A stretch of DNA of 64,000 nucleotides, taken from contig NZ_JALPRK010000006.1 in assembly GCF_023195895.1 (NCBI RefSeq), forward strand, positions 124,001 to 188,000, read 5' to 3'. Made by a program: the position numbers and the translations under genes. Positions 49,239-58,026 of this stretch are shown piece after piece (the first letter of the stretch is position 1; the number at the start of each line of letters is the position of its first letter). Under the pieces are notes generated by a model. It had not been told where the DNA came from. It did not search any database and saw nothing but the letters and a program-made list of their open reading frames with translations. The DNA is from Paenibacillus mellifer (lineage in GTDB: Bacteria; Bacillota; Bacilli; Paenibacillales; Paenibacillaceae).

Positions 49239-50543
49239 ATGGACCGACACCAACACCGGGATCGGGCGACGATTTTGTCGATACTGTGCATGGGTCTTGG
49301 ACAACTATATAATCGGCAATATATCAAAGGGTTGCTCCTCGTCCTATTTGAAGCTTTTAGCGTTATTTATTTCATTGGAAACTTAGGATATGCAGTTTGG
49401 GGAATCGTCACGCTTGGGGAAACACCAAGAACCGGGGCGAATATGAACGGGGATTGGGATCACTCCATTTTCATCATGATTCAAAGTTTGATTACGCTGC
49501 TGTTTGTGGCGATTTTTATTCTCGTGTATGTCATGAACGTTCGGGATGCCCGCAAAATCGGGTTGGAACGCGAGAATGGCAAGAAACCGAATAACTTTAA
49601 GCAATCGGTACGTTATGTATTGGACTATAAATTTGCGGTCGCATTTTTGAGTATTCCTGCTGTCGGTATTTTATTCTTTACCGTCATGCCGATCATTTTC
49701 ATGATCCTTCTAGCGTTCACCAACTATTCGGCGCCGAAGCACATTCCGCCGGCCATGCTGGTCGATTGGGTGGGATTCGGAACGTTTAAGAATCTGGTAG
49801 CGCTCAAAACCTGGAGCCATACCTTCTACGGTGTTTTGACCTGGACGATTATCTGGGCGATTTTGTCAACGGTAACGACTTATTTTGGCGGGTTGCTTGT
49901 GGCCTTGCTTATCAATCAGAGGGGCATTCGCTTTAAGGGGTTATGGAGAACGATTTTAATTCTTCCTTACGCCATTCCGCAGCTGATTTCGCTGCTTGTC
50001 ATGAGAAATATGTTTAACGGCCAATTTGGCCCGATTAACCAATATCTCGGCTATTTCGGGTTAGGCGGGTTACCGTGGCTGACCGATCCGTTCTGGGCGA
50101 AAGTGACGGTTATCGTCGTTAATATGTGGGTGGGGATTCCGGTCTCCATGTTGTTGATCCTGGGTGTACTGACCACGATTCCGAAGGATCTGTACGAAGC
50201 GGCTGAAGTGGACGGAGCTACCGGATATCAGAAGTTCAGAATCGTGACGCTGCCGATGATCCTGTTCACAACCGCGCCAACACTCATTACTCAGTTTGCC
50301 GGTAATATCAACAACTTTAACGCCATCTTCCTGTTGACGGGCGGCGATCCGGTTAAAGGCGATTATCAGTATGCCGGGGCCACCGACCTTCTGGTAACAT
50401 GGCTCTACAAACTGACGCTGAACCAAAACAAATACAACATGGCCTCTGCTATCGGGATCATTATTTTCATCATTATCGCTTCGTTCTCGATTTATAACTA
50501 CCGCAGAACCAAGTCGTTTAAAGAGGAGGATATGATCCAATGA
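49239..50543 (+). CDS. Maltodextrin ABC transporter permease, MalF-like
   Basis: A 434-residue integral membrane protein with about eight membrane segments and the cytoplasmic EAA loop (YEAAEVDGATGYQKFRIVTLP) that docks the ATPase. The extra hydrophobic N-terminus (LSILCMGLGQLYNRQYIKGLL) is typical of Firmicute MalF/MdxF proteins. AGGAGAAGGAAGGGAA precedes the ATG. The gene overlaps the next permease gene by 4 bp. No ATPase gene is present, so a shared MsmX-type ATPase encoded elsewhere is expected. Confidence 0.9.
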   Translation: MDRHQHRDRATILSILCMGLGQLYNRQYIKGLLLVLFEAFSVIYFIGNLGYAVWGIVTLGETPRTGANMNGDWDHSIFIMIQSLITLLFVAIFILVYVMNVRDARKIGLERENGKKPNNFKQSVRYVLDYKFAVAFLSIPAVGILFFTVMPIIFMILLAFTNYSAPKHIPPAMLVDWVGFGTFKNLVALKTWSHTFYGVLTWTIIWAILSTVTTYFGGLLVALLINQRGIRFKGLWRTILILPYAIPQLISLLVMRNMFNGQFGPINQYLGYFGLGGLPWLTDPFWAKVTVIVVNMWVGIPVSMLLILGVLTTIPKDLYEAAEVDGATGYQKFRIVTLPMILFTTAPTLITQFAGNINNFNAIFLLTGGDPVKGDYQYAGATDLLVTWLYKLTLNQNKYNMASAIGIIIFIIIASFSIYNYRRTKSFKEEDMIQ

Positions 50544-51385
50544 GCGGACGGAAAATACGAAACGCGATTCGCCTAGGCGCCAGTTATATTGTGCTGGTTA
50601 TGCTGAGCATTGCCGCCGTTTACCCGGTGCTATGGGTCGTCTTCGGTTCTTTGCGGCCGGGTAAATCGCTGTATAGCAAAACATTGATCCCGGAGAAGTT
50701 TACGCTTGACCATTATACCGAACTGTTCACGTCGAAAACTTATTTGTTCGGTACCTGGTACTTGAATACGCTGAAAATCGCCGTATTCTCCATGCTCCTG
50801 GGCGTGCTGCTGACGTTGCTCACCAGCTATGCGTTATCCCGGTTCCGGTTCCGTGGGCGCAAAACGGCGTTATCCGGCATGCTTGTTCTGGGGATGTTCC
50901 CGGGCTTCATGAGCATGATCGCCATTTACCTGCTACTGCGGGAACTACAGTTGCTCGATACGCATATTGCCCTGATTATCGTGTATGCAGCGGGGGCGCC
51001 ACTCGGGGGGACGTTTATCGCCAAGGGCTTCCTCGATACGATCCCGCGATCGCTGGATGAGGCGGCGCGAATTGACGGCGCCAGCAACTTCTTGATTTTC
51101 CGGCGAATCATTCTCCCGCTGTCTAGACCCATGCTGACGTACATGGCGTTGACCCAGTTTGTGGGTCCATGGGTTGACTTCATCTTTGCCCGGCTCGTAT
51201 TGCGGACGAAGGAGAATTGGACGTTGGCAGTCGGCATGTGGGATATGGTCAGCAGTAACCAAAATAGTAACTTTACCTTGTTTGCCGCAGGAGCGGTTCT
51301 GATCGCACTGCCGATCACGATCCTGTTCATGTTCCTGCAGCGGTTGCTTGTTGACGGCTTAACTTCGGGCGCCAGCAAGGGATAA
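50540..51385 (+). CDS. Maltodextrin ABC transporter permease, MalG-like
   Basis: A 281-residue permease with six membrane segments and an EAA loop (LDEAARIDGASNFLIFRRIILP). The ATGA overlap with the MalF-like gene implies coupled translation and a one-to-one complex. A terminator follows 24 bp after the stop and closes the operon. Confidence 0.92.
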   Translation: MSGRKIRNAIRLGASYIVLVMLSIAAVYPVLWVVFGSLRPGKSLYSKTLIPEKFTLDHYTELFTSKTYLFGTWYLNTLKIAVFSMLLGVLLTLLTSYALSRFRFRGRKTALSGMLVLGMFPGFMSMIAIYLLLRELQLLDTHIALIIVYAAGAPLGGTFIAKGFLDTIPRSLDEAARIDGASNFLIFRRIILPLSRPMLTYMALTQFVGPWVDFIFARLVLRTKENWTLAVGMWDMVSSNQNSNFTLFAAGAVLIALPITILFMFLQRLLVDGLTSGASKG

Positions 51386-51408
51386 AGCTTTAGGGATGCA
51401 AGACATCT

Positions 51409-51446
51409 GGGTATAGCCACAGTCATGGGCTATACCCTTTCTTTTA
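51409..51446 (+). terminator. Terminator of the maltodextrin transporter operon
   Basis: GGGTATAGCC / GGCTATACCC arms around a 9-nt loop, followed by TTTCTTTTAT. Confidence 0.92.
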
Positions 51447-51472
51447 TACATAATGAAAAAGGGGATGCGGGT

Positions 51473-53548
51473 ATGAAGAAGCTTCGCGGTCAGTGGCGTT
51501 GGAATTCCGTGGGCTTTAAGTTGTTTGTGATTGTATTTGCTGCTGTTGTCGTGTTGTCAGGAGTACTTGGATTCAGCTCCTACCGGGCGTCGCGGGAGAT
51601 TATCCGTGAGCAGGTGGCGTCGGCTTCCGCCCAGGCGGTGGAGCAGGCGGCGGACAAGCTTGATTTCCTGCTTGACCAGTATGAGGCGTCCTCGCGGCAG
51701 TTAGCCGTCGATCAGACGTTGCGGAGCGATTTGGAGACGGTCAACCAACCGGGGATCGGGACGGTCGCCAAAACGCAAGCCGAAGATCGAATTCGCAAGA
51801 AGCTCGATGCGTTGAAGGGGGCAGACGAACGCCTTCAAGGGGTGCGTTTGGTCACCAAAGGCCTGGAAGACGTGAAATCGTATAAGTCATCGGGAGTCAG
51901 CTCGGTTCGTACGGACGAAGTGGTGCAAGGCCGGGTGAAATCGGTGCTGGAAGCTGAAGGCGAACCTGTATGGTTCCCGGCGCTGCAGAAGGGGTTCTTT
52001 GACGCCTACACCGAACCGACGGTTACGATGGCGCGATTGCTGCGGAACATGAATCATCCGGAGGCGGAGTACGTCCTGCTGTTTGAGATTAAAGCGCAGG
52101 CGTTGGGGGACATTCTGGGCAATCTGCAAATCGGAAAGACCGGACAGGTTCGGGTGCTTACTGCGGATAACCGCATTGTCCATGCAGCGGATCAAGCCCT
52201 GCTGGAGACGGAATCCGTGATCAAGGTAGATCCGAAACGGGCAGAATCAGGGAAGAGTTCGTTCCAGGCCGCCGACGAGCAAGGGGTTCAGCAGCTGGTT
52301 GTGTATAGACCCTTGCAAACCGTAGACTGGCGTATTGTCGGGTACGCTCCGGAGAGCGATTTTCTGAGCGCGGCCGATCGGCTGCTGGTGGTGATGGGAT
52401 TTGTTTTATTGGGTGCCGTGGTGGTTGCGGCGCTGATCGGATACTTGCTGGTGCGCATGGTCGGCCGGCCTTTGGAGAAGCTCTGCCGGTTGATGGAGGA
52501 AGGCGAACGCGGGAATTTGCAGGTTCGCACCCATTTCAAGGGGCGAGATGAAATCGGACGGTTGGGCCACAGCTTTAACCGGATGCTGGAGCAAATTTCT
52601 CGGCTGGTGAATCAAACAAACGTGTCTGCAGTGGAATTGCTGACGACGGCAGAGAATCTGACGAGAGCCTCGCGCGAGACTTCGCAAACCGCTGCTGAAA
52701 TTGCGCAAGCGACGGGAGAAATTGCAGCCGGGGCGGAGAGTCTTGCTGCAGAAGCGGAGAAGGGAACCGAGACGGCAGAGCGGATCGGCGATCAAATGGG
52801 CCGCGTAGCTCAGCTTAACACGGCGATGGACGAATCGGCAGGCCGCGTCATCGACGTGAGCCAACGAGGGGAAGCGTACATGGAGCAACTGGTGGAGAAA
52901 ACCGAATCGGTGGCGCGTATGACGGCCTTGTTGGAGGAAAATTCGGACAAGCTGAGCCGGAGCACACACTCGATTCGGTCGATCCTCGCCCCGATGGTGG
53001 AGATGACGAAGCAGACGAATATATTGTCCCTTAACGCTTCGATCGAAGCGTCCCGGGCGGGAACTGCCGGCAAAGGGTTTATGGTCATCGCCGGAGAAAT
53101 TCGGGAGTTGGCCGCGGCTTCGGGGGAATCGATCCAAACCGTATCGGCGATCACCGAGGAGATCCAGGAGGCGATCGGACAAACCGTCGAGGTGCTCACG
53201 GGCATTTCCCCGCTGTTTGCCGCGCAAACGGAAGCCGTGAAAGAGGCGGCGGGTATCTTCCAGAACGTTAAGGGGGAGATGGAGCGTTTTGTAACGGAGA
53301 TTCGGAGTTCGTCCGCCTCCGTACAGGAGCTGCTGCATTCGCAATCGATCCTGAATGACTTTGTGGATACGGTCAGTTCTGTTGTGGAACAAACGAATGC
53401 CTCCACTGAGGAGGTTGCTTCCATGTCACAGGAACAGCATCGGGTCAGTGCCGGATTGGTTGATCTGTCGGCGCGGCTGGAGGAGCTGGCGGCGCAGCTG
53501 CAGCGGTCGCTAAGTGCGTTTCAGGTGGAGAGCGCGGGGAGCCACTGA
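51473..53548 (+). CDS. Methyl-accepting chemotaxis protein
   Basis: A 691-residue receptor. One N-terminal membrane segment (FKLFVIVFAAVVVLSGVLGF), a Cache-type extracellular sensing domain (to about residue 290; RVLTADNRIVHAADQAL, PLQTVDWRIVGYAP), a second segment (VVMGFVLLGAVVVAALIGYL), HAMP and the signalling domain. The hairpin tip appears as IRSILAPMVEMTKQTNILSLNASIEA. ATG 51473 is chosen over 51425 because the upstream part lies in the terminator. Its place beside the maltodextrin transporter suggests sugar sensing, but the ligand is not shown. Confidence 0.9.
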   Translation: MKKLRGQWRWNSVGFKLFVIVFAAVVVLSGVLGFSSYRASREIIREQVASASAQAVEQAADKLDFLLDQYEASSRQLAVDQTLRSDLETVNQPGIGTVAKTQAEDRIRKKLDALKGADERLQGVRLVTKGLEDVKSYKSSGVSSVRTDEVVQGRVKSVLEAEGEPVWFPALQKGFFDAYTEPTVTMARLLRNMNHPEAEYVLLFEIKAQALGDILGNLQIGKTGQVRVLTADNRIVHAADQALLETESVIKVDPKRAESGKSSFQAADEQGVQQLVVYRPLQTVDWRIVGYAPESDFLSAADRLLVVMGFVLLGAVVVAALIGYLLVRMVGRPLEKLCRLMEEGERGNLQVRTHFKGRDEIGRLGHSFNRMLEQISRLVNQTNVSAVELLTTAENLTRASRETSQTAAEIAQATGEIAAGAESLAAEAEKGTETAERIGDQMGRVAQLNTAMDESAGRVIDVSQRGEAYMEQLVEKTESVARMTALLEENSDKLSRSTHSIRSILAPMVEMTKQTNILSLNASIEASRAGTAGKGFMVIAGEIRELAAASGESIQTVSAITEEIQEAIGQTVEVLTGISPLFAAQTEAVKEAAGIFQNVKGEMERFVTEIRSSSASVQELLHSQSILNDFVDTVSSVVEQTNASTEEVASMSQEQHRVSAGLVDLSARLEELAAQLQRSLSAFQVESAGSH

Positions 53549-53564
53549 CAATTTCGTTTATAAC

Positions 53565-53616
53565 AAACGCTCCGGCGTTGAAGGATGCCTAGACTTCCTT
53601 CCGCCGGAGCGTTTTT
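53565..53616. terminator. Bidirectional terminator between chemoreceptor and amylase genes
   Basis: AAACGCTCCGGCG / CGCCGGAGCGTTT arms with an inner GAAGG / CCTTC stem, T-run on the plus strand and A-rich start for the minus strand. Confidence 0.85.
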
Positions 53617-53658
53617 ATTATGGCGGGCTGCTAACGGACTCAGGTGCAGCGACGAGCT

Positions 53659-55368
53659 TTATTCCAAAATGGCCGTCGAATATGCTGGTATTACTAGCAT
53701 GTTCCCGCTAAGCTCGGCTCCTTCGCTTGTTTCAGCCAGCAGCTTAGCGAAGCTCTTGCCGTCCGCTTGATTCGAATTCAATGTGAAGGTAAGTTTGCCG
53801 CCGGTCAGGTTGTGGACAACGAGTACGGCCTGGTCCTTCGTGGCGCGCACAAAGGCCGTAATGCCCGGCTGGTCCGTTTCATATTCCAGAATGGCTCCGT
53901 CTTTAAGCGCGGGAAACTCATTCCGGATCTGAATCAGCTTGCGGTAATGCGATAGCAGCGAAGCAGGGTCAATGATTTGCTCCTTCACGCTAAGTGCTTT
54001 CTTGCCGGCATTGTTCACCGCGGTTTCCCAGGTCGTCTGCCCGTCGCTGTCGTCTTGTGTCCAACGCATCGGCTCGCGGATCAGCTCATCTGGCTTTGCG
54101 CCATACATGCCGATTTCCTCGCCGTAATAAATAAACGGGTTGCCGGGAAGTGTCAGCAATAGGCTTGCCGCCATCTTCGCATGGGGTAAATCGCCTTCCA
54201 GCTGGGTCATGACCCGGTTCTGATCATGGTTGGTCAGGAACGTAGCATCGACGAAATTTCCGCCGGATTTCTCGCCGTAGAGCTTATACGATCGCTCCAG
54301 CGTGAAGGGGATATTCGCATCCTTCTCATTCTTGACGCTGCTGAGGATCGTTTCGGCCAAGCTAAAGTTAAACCCGGAATCCAGCGCCCCATCCAGGTAG
54401 GAGGCGATCAACGCTGCCGAAGGATCCCATACCTCACCCACGAGGTAGGCGTCTGGCTTGACTTCTTTCAGCCCGCTGCGGAATTCCTGCCACCAGGCGA
54501 CGTTCTTATCCGTGGTTGCTTGACTTTTATCCGTCTGCAGATCCTCGTAGATATGTTTTGCCGCATCCAGACGGAATCCGTCTACCCCTTGCTCCAGCCA
54601 AAATTGACCGGTCTCGGTCATTTCTTTCCGTACTTCCGGGTTATCAAAATTGAGATCGGGCATCCCTTCCCAGAATATCCCTAGATAGTGGTCACCCCGT
54701 ACGCTATGCCAAGGGTTGCCGCTTCCTGCGGCGCTGGAGCCGGACGTGGCCCGCCCGCTATCCTCGGCCCAAACGTACCAATCCCGATAGCTACTGGACT
54801 TTTCAGCGGCCGCTTCCTTGAACCAAGGGTGCTCCTTGCTGGTATGGTTGACGACCAGGTCCATGATGACCTTGATCCCGCGTTTATGCGCCTCATTCAG
54901 AAATTCGCGAAAGTCGTCCAATGTACCATAGTCCGGGTTGATCTCCCGATAGTCGGTCACATCATAACCGTGGTAACTTGGCGAAGGATTAATCGGCATC
55001 AGCCAAATCCCGCCAATGCCCAGATCGGAGTCGGTATCCGGGTTTCCGTCGTTCAAGTAGTCGAGTTTGTGAGTCAAGCCTTTGAAGTCTCCGATGCCGT
55101 CGCCGTTCGAATCGGCAAAGGAACGGACGAAGACTTCATAGAACACCGTTGACGGCTGGGGATCTACGGCATCGGCCGTAACGGCTTTTGCGCTCCCACC
55201 CGAATTATGACTAGAATCAGCCTTTGTTCCTGCGTTGTTGTCCTTTGGTTTTGCGGCAGTGCCGTTCCCATCTGGCGTTCCGGTGCAGCCCGCCAGCAAC
55301 AGCAGGATGAGGACAGCGCTTCCAATCCGCCGCAGCTTCGTACGCCTGAGAAGGCCTGTGGTTTGCAT
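53659..55368 (-). CDS. Extracellular alpha-amylase family lipoprotein (GH13)
   Basis: A 569-residue protein with a lipobox LLAGC (Cys28), a Thr/Asn/Gly linker and a GH13 barrel from about residue 75. Conserved regions are visible: MDLVVNHTS, GFRLDAAKHI (nucleophile Asp), LVGEVWD (acid/base Glu) and FLTNHDQNR. A DSNGDGIGDFKGL segment is a typical calcium-binding loop. It would degrade starch or dextrin at the cell surface and feed the transporter. A regulon operator overlaps its promoter. Family alone does not separate alpha-amylase from related oligo-glucosidases. Confidence 0.88.
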   Translation of the reverse strand: MQTTGLLRRTKLRRIGSAVLILLLLAGCTGTPDGNGTAAKPKDNNAGTKADSSHNSGGSAKAVTADAVDPQPSTVFYEVFVRSFADSNGDGIGDFKGLTHKLDYLNDGNPDTDSDLGIGGIWLMPINPSPSYHGYDVTDYREINPDYGTLDDFREFLNEAHKRGIKVIMDLVVNHTSKEHPWFKEAAAEKSSSYRDWYVWAEDSGRATSGSSAAGSGNPWHSVRGDHYLGIFWEGMPDLNFDNPEVRKEMTETGQFWLEQGVDGFRLDAAKHIYEDLQTDKSQATTDKNVAWWQEFRSGLKEVKPDAYLVGEVWDPSAALIASYLDGALDSGFNFSLAETILSSVKNEKDANIPFTLERSYKLYGEKSGGNFVDATFLTNHDQNRVMTQLEGDLPHAKMAASLLLTLPGNPFIYYGEEIGMYGAKPDELIREPMRWTQDDSDGQTTWETAVNNAGKKALSVKEQIIDPASLLSHYRKLIQIRNEFPALKDGAILEYETDQPGITAFVRATKDQAVLVVHNLTGGKLTFTLNSNQADGKSFAKLLAETSEGAELSGNMLVIPAYSTAILE

Positions 55369-55406
55369 GGATCATCTTCCTTTCTCAATCTTTCCTTTAT
55401 TTCACT

Positions 55407-55446
55407 ATCATACCTGACCTAATGAGATAATTAAAACGTTTGCACA
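55407..55446 (-). promoter_or_regulatory. Amylase promoter with LacI-type operator
   Basis: On the minus strand TGTGCAAACGTTTTA (to 55433) lies at the -35 region and TATGAT is at 55407-55412. The operator matches the palindrome at the transporter promoter. Confidence 0.65.
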
Positions 55447-55860
55447 AATGAAATCAGGGAAAATTAGACGTTATTTCAGCAATACTCCAGATTATCTCTG
55501 GATTTCTTATTAATACTTCCTATTTCGGCCTAATCATGCTGATTTATGGGGTAAAACTTAAGCTAATCCAACTAATTTAACATAAACTAAGCTATAAACG
55601 TTAAATATTTACCGAATATTGAAGTGCAAACGTTAGAACTCGGCCGTTAAGAACGAACTCTCTGTATGGTATGGCCGCGGGTTTACGGCCTTATACGAGA
55701 AGCTGGAATTTCTTCAAGTACATGACAAGCCCTGTAAAAATTAATCCTATCAAAATACTCGTATATGTGATATTATACGATTTGTAAATCGCATCTGGGC
55801 GTTAACCTACCTTGGTGCGAGGACGAATGGATGTATTATTTTTCAGGGGGAGATCTGGGT
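55447..55860. other. AT-rich intergenic region upstream of the cystine transporter gene
   Basis: This 414-bp non-coding stretch holds another operator-like GTGCAAACGTTAGAAC (55624-55639) and a possible -10 box TATTAT (55771-55776). I see no convincing riboswitch or small gene in it. Confidence 0.5.
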
Positions 55861-57252
55861 ATGGATACCTTGCGTATCATCATTAATGTAGCTGTCATGC
55901 TGGTGCTGATCGGCGTTCTGATTTGGATGCAGAAGAAGCACGTTTCTTTTACAAAACGGGTATTTACCGGGCTGGGCCTTGGGCTGGTGTTCGGCGTTAT
56001 TTTGCAGTTGTCCTATGGGGCAGGCTCGGAGGTTATTGCGAAGTCAACCGACTGGTTTAATCTGGCCGGCCGTGGTTATGTAGGGCTGCTGCAGATGGTC
56101 GTGATTCCGCTGATCATGGTATCGATCATCTCAGCGATCATGAACCTGAAAGGCAAGCAGAATCTGGGCAAAATGAGCGGACTGATCATTGCGGTGCTGT
56201 TGATTACGACGGCAATCGCAGCGAGCGTCAGTATCGTGACCAGCTTGAGCTTCGATCTTAAGGCGATCGAAATCCAGGCGGGCGAACGGGAACAGGCGCG
56301 CGGGACGGCGCTTGAAGAACGGCTTGGCACGGTGGAAGACAAGACGATTCCGCAGCAAGTGCTGGACTTCATTCCGACCAATCCGTTTGCGGATATGACG
56401 GGCGCGCGTAGCACATCGACCTTGGCTGTCGTGATTTTCTCAGCGTTTATCGGGGTAGCGGTGCTTGGGTTGGATAAGAAGAAGCCGGAGCAGGCAGATA
56501 CGTTCCGCAAAGTGGTTGAAGCGGTCTATGCCGTCGTGATGCGGATCGTTACGCTGGTACTGCGTTTGACACCTTACGGCATTTTGGCGTTGATTACGAA
56601 CGTCGCGGCCACAACCAATGCGGAAGAGATTTTGAAGCTGATCAAGTTCGTTGGTGCTTCCTATGTGGCCTTGATCGTGATGTTTATCATTCACCTGATC
56701 CTGTTGGCTGCATTTGGGTACAATCCGATTCAATACGTGCGTAAGGTGCTCCCGACGCTGGTGTTTGCATTCACCTCGCGTTCGAGTGCCGCAACGATTC
56801 CGCTGAATGTGGAAACACAGACGAAACGTTTAGGCGTACCGGAAGGGATCGCCAACTTGTCGGCTTCGTTTGGTGCAACGATTGGGCAAAACGGTTGCGC
56901 CGGGATTTATCCGGCGATGCTGGCCGTTATGATCGCCCCAACCGTAGGAATCAACCCGATGAGCTGGGACTTCATCTTGACGTTGATCCTGGTTGTTGTA
57001 ATAAGTTCGTTTGGGGTCGCCGGCGTCGGCGGCGGAGCGACGTTTGCTTCGCTGATCGTTCTGTCGACGATGAATCTACCGGTCGCGTTGGCGGGTCTCT
57101 TGATCTCCGTTGAACCGTTGATCGACATGGGCCGGACCGCCCTGAACGTCAACGACTCGATCACGGCCGGCGTAATCACCGGCAAGATCCTCGGCGAGAA
57201 CGACACCGAGACGTTCAAACGCGACGTGGATTTGGACGTCGTAACTGCGTAA
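55861..57252 (+). CDS. tcyP: L-cystine:cation symporter (DAACS family, TcyP-like)
   Basis: A 463-residue membrane carrier with about eight hydrophobic segments plus re-entrant hairpins. The HP2-type motif FGATIGQNGCAGIYPAMLAVM and the segment FTSRSSAATIPLNVETQTKRLG are diagnostic of the TcyP/YdjN branch rather than glutamate carriers. Length equals B. subtilis TcyP when ATG 55861 is used, and GGGGGAG lies just before it; an upstream in-frame ATG (55831) is less likely. It should import cystine using an ion gradient. It is monocistronic with a following terminator. Confidence 0.88.
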   Translation: MDTLRIIINVAVMLVLIGVLIWMQKKHVSFTKRVFTGLGLGLVFGVILQLSYGAGSEVIAKSTDWFNLAGRGYVGLLQMVVIPLIMVSIISAIMNLKGKQNLGKMSGLIIAVLLITTAIAASVSIVTSLSFDLKAIEIQAGEREQARGTALEERLGTVEDKTIPQQVLDFIPTNPFADMTGARSTSTLAVVIFSAFIGVAVLGLDKKKPEQADTFRKVVEAVYAVVMRIVTLVLRLTPYGILALITNVAATTNAEEILKLIKFVGASYVALIVMFIIHLILLAAFGYNPIQYVRKVLPTLVFAFTSRSSAATIPLNVETQTKRLGVPEGIANLSASFGATIGQNGCAGIYPAMLAVMIAPTVGINPMSWDFILTLILVVVISSFGVAGVGGGATFASLIVLSTMNLPVALAGLLISVEPLIDMGRTALNVNDSITAGVITGKILGENDTETFKRDVDLDVVTA

Positions 57253-57275
57253 CATAAAGCAATGTATAGGAATCT

Positions 57276-57308
57276 GAACCGCTGGGCGTAGGCCTGGCGG
57301 TTCTTTTT
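57276..57308 (+). terminator. Rho-independent terminator after tcyP
   Basis: GAACCGC ... GGCGGTTC hairpin followed by TTTTTG. Confidence 0.75.
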
Positions 57309-57435
57309 GTGGGCAAGTGTAATGATTCCCGTGCCTTAAACGTATTAACATGCGGATGGCTTGGAGGCGGCATCCTGCCGCGCGGAGGAAGTGGCCCCAA
57401 GAAATCCGTCCCTTGGAGAAAGGAGGGGAAGGAAC

Positions 57436-58026
57436 ATGCTGCAGCAGCGCGCGCTGTTTCCATCCGTTAAGAAGCAGGACAAGCGAGATCAAGTAGAGCA
57501 GACAACAGCGGTAACGGCCGATACGGGATTCGAAGTGATTTTCGAAACCTACTATACCCGAATCTTCAAATATATTCGCTTCCGGGTGGACTGCGACTAT
57601 ACGGCAGAGGATTTAACCAGTCAGGTCTTCGAGAAGGGTTGGACCCGTTACGGCACCTTCCGAGCAGACCGTTCCCCGATTGAGGTATGGCTGATCGCGA
57701 TAGCCCGCAATACGGTAAATGATTATTACCGCAAGCAGCAGAGACGGAAGTGGTATTCCCTGGATCTGTTTAAAGAGTCGCCATCCCGAGAGCAAAGGCC
57801 GGAGGACCGGACTCTCGTCCGGGAAGCGGAGACGGAAATGAGTCGAGCCTTGCAGATGTTAAAACCCCTGGAACGACATGTGATTGCCCTCAAATTCGGT
57901 GCCGGTCTGAAGAATGTTCAAATCGCCGAATTCACAGACTTAAGCGAAAGCCATGTCGGGGTGATGTTGTTTCGCGCCACAAAGAAATTAAAGTTGGAAC
58001 TTGAAAGGAAGGATAGAGATGGATAA
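57436..58026 (+). CDS. ECF-type RNA polymerase sigma factor
   Basis: A 196-residue sigma-70 family member with region 2 (FEVIFETYYTRIFKYIRFRV, DYTAEDLTSQVFEKGW, PIEVWLIAIARNTVNDYYRK) and region 4 (LKPLERHVIALKFGAGLKN, DLSESHVGVMLFRATKKLK). AAAGGAGGGGAAGG sits before ATG 57436, so the open frame back to 57361 is not used. It overlaps the next gene, an anti-sigma factor, by 8 bp. Target promoters and signal are unknown. Confidence 0.9.
   Translation: MLQQRALFPSVKKQDKRDQVEQTTAVTADTGFEVIFETYYTRIFKYIRFRVDCDYTAEDLTSQVFEKGWTRYGTFRADRSPIEVWLIAIARNTVNDYYRKQQRRKWYSLDLFKESPSREQRPEDRTLVREAETEMSRALQMLKPLERHVIALKFGAGLKNVQIAEFTDLSESHVGVMLFRATKKLKLELERKDRDG

Noticed and set aside
52406-53392. 328-codon open frame opposite the chemoreceptor gene
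   Set aside because: It is Arg/His-rich composition typical of antisense frames; the plus-strand receptor motifs are unambiguous.
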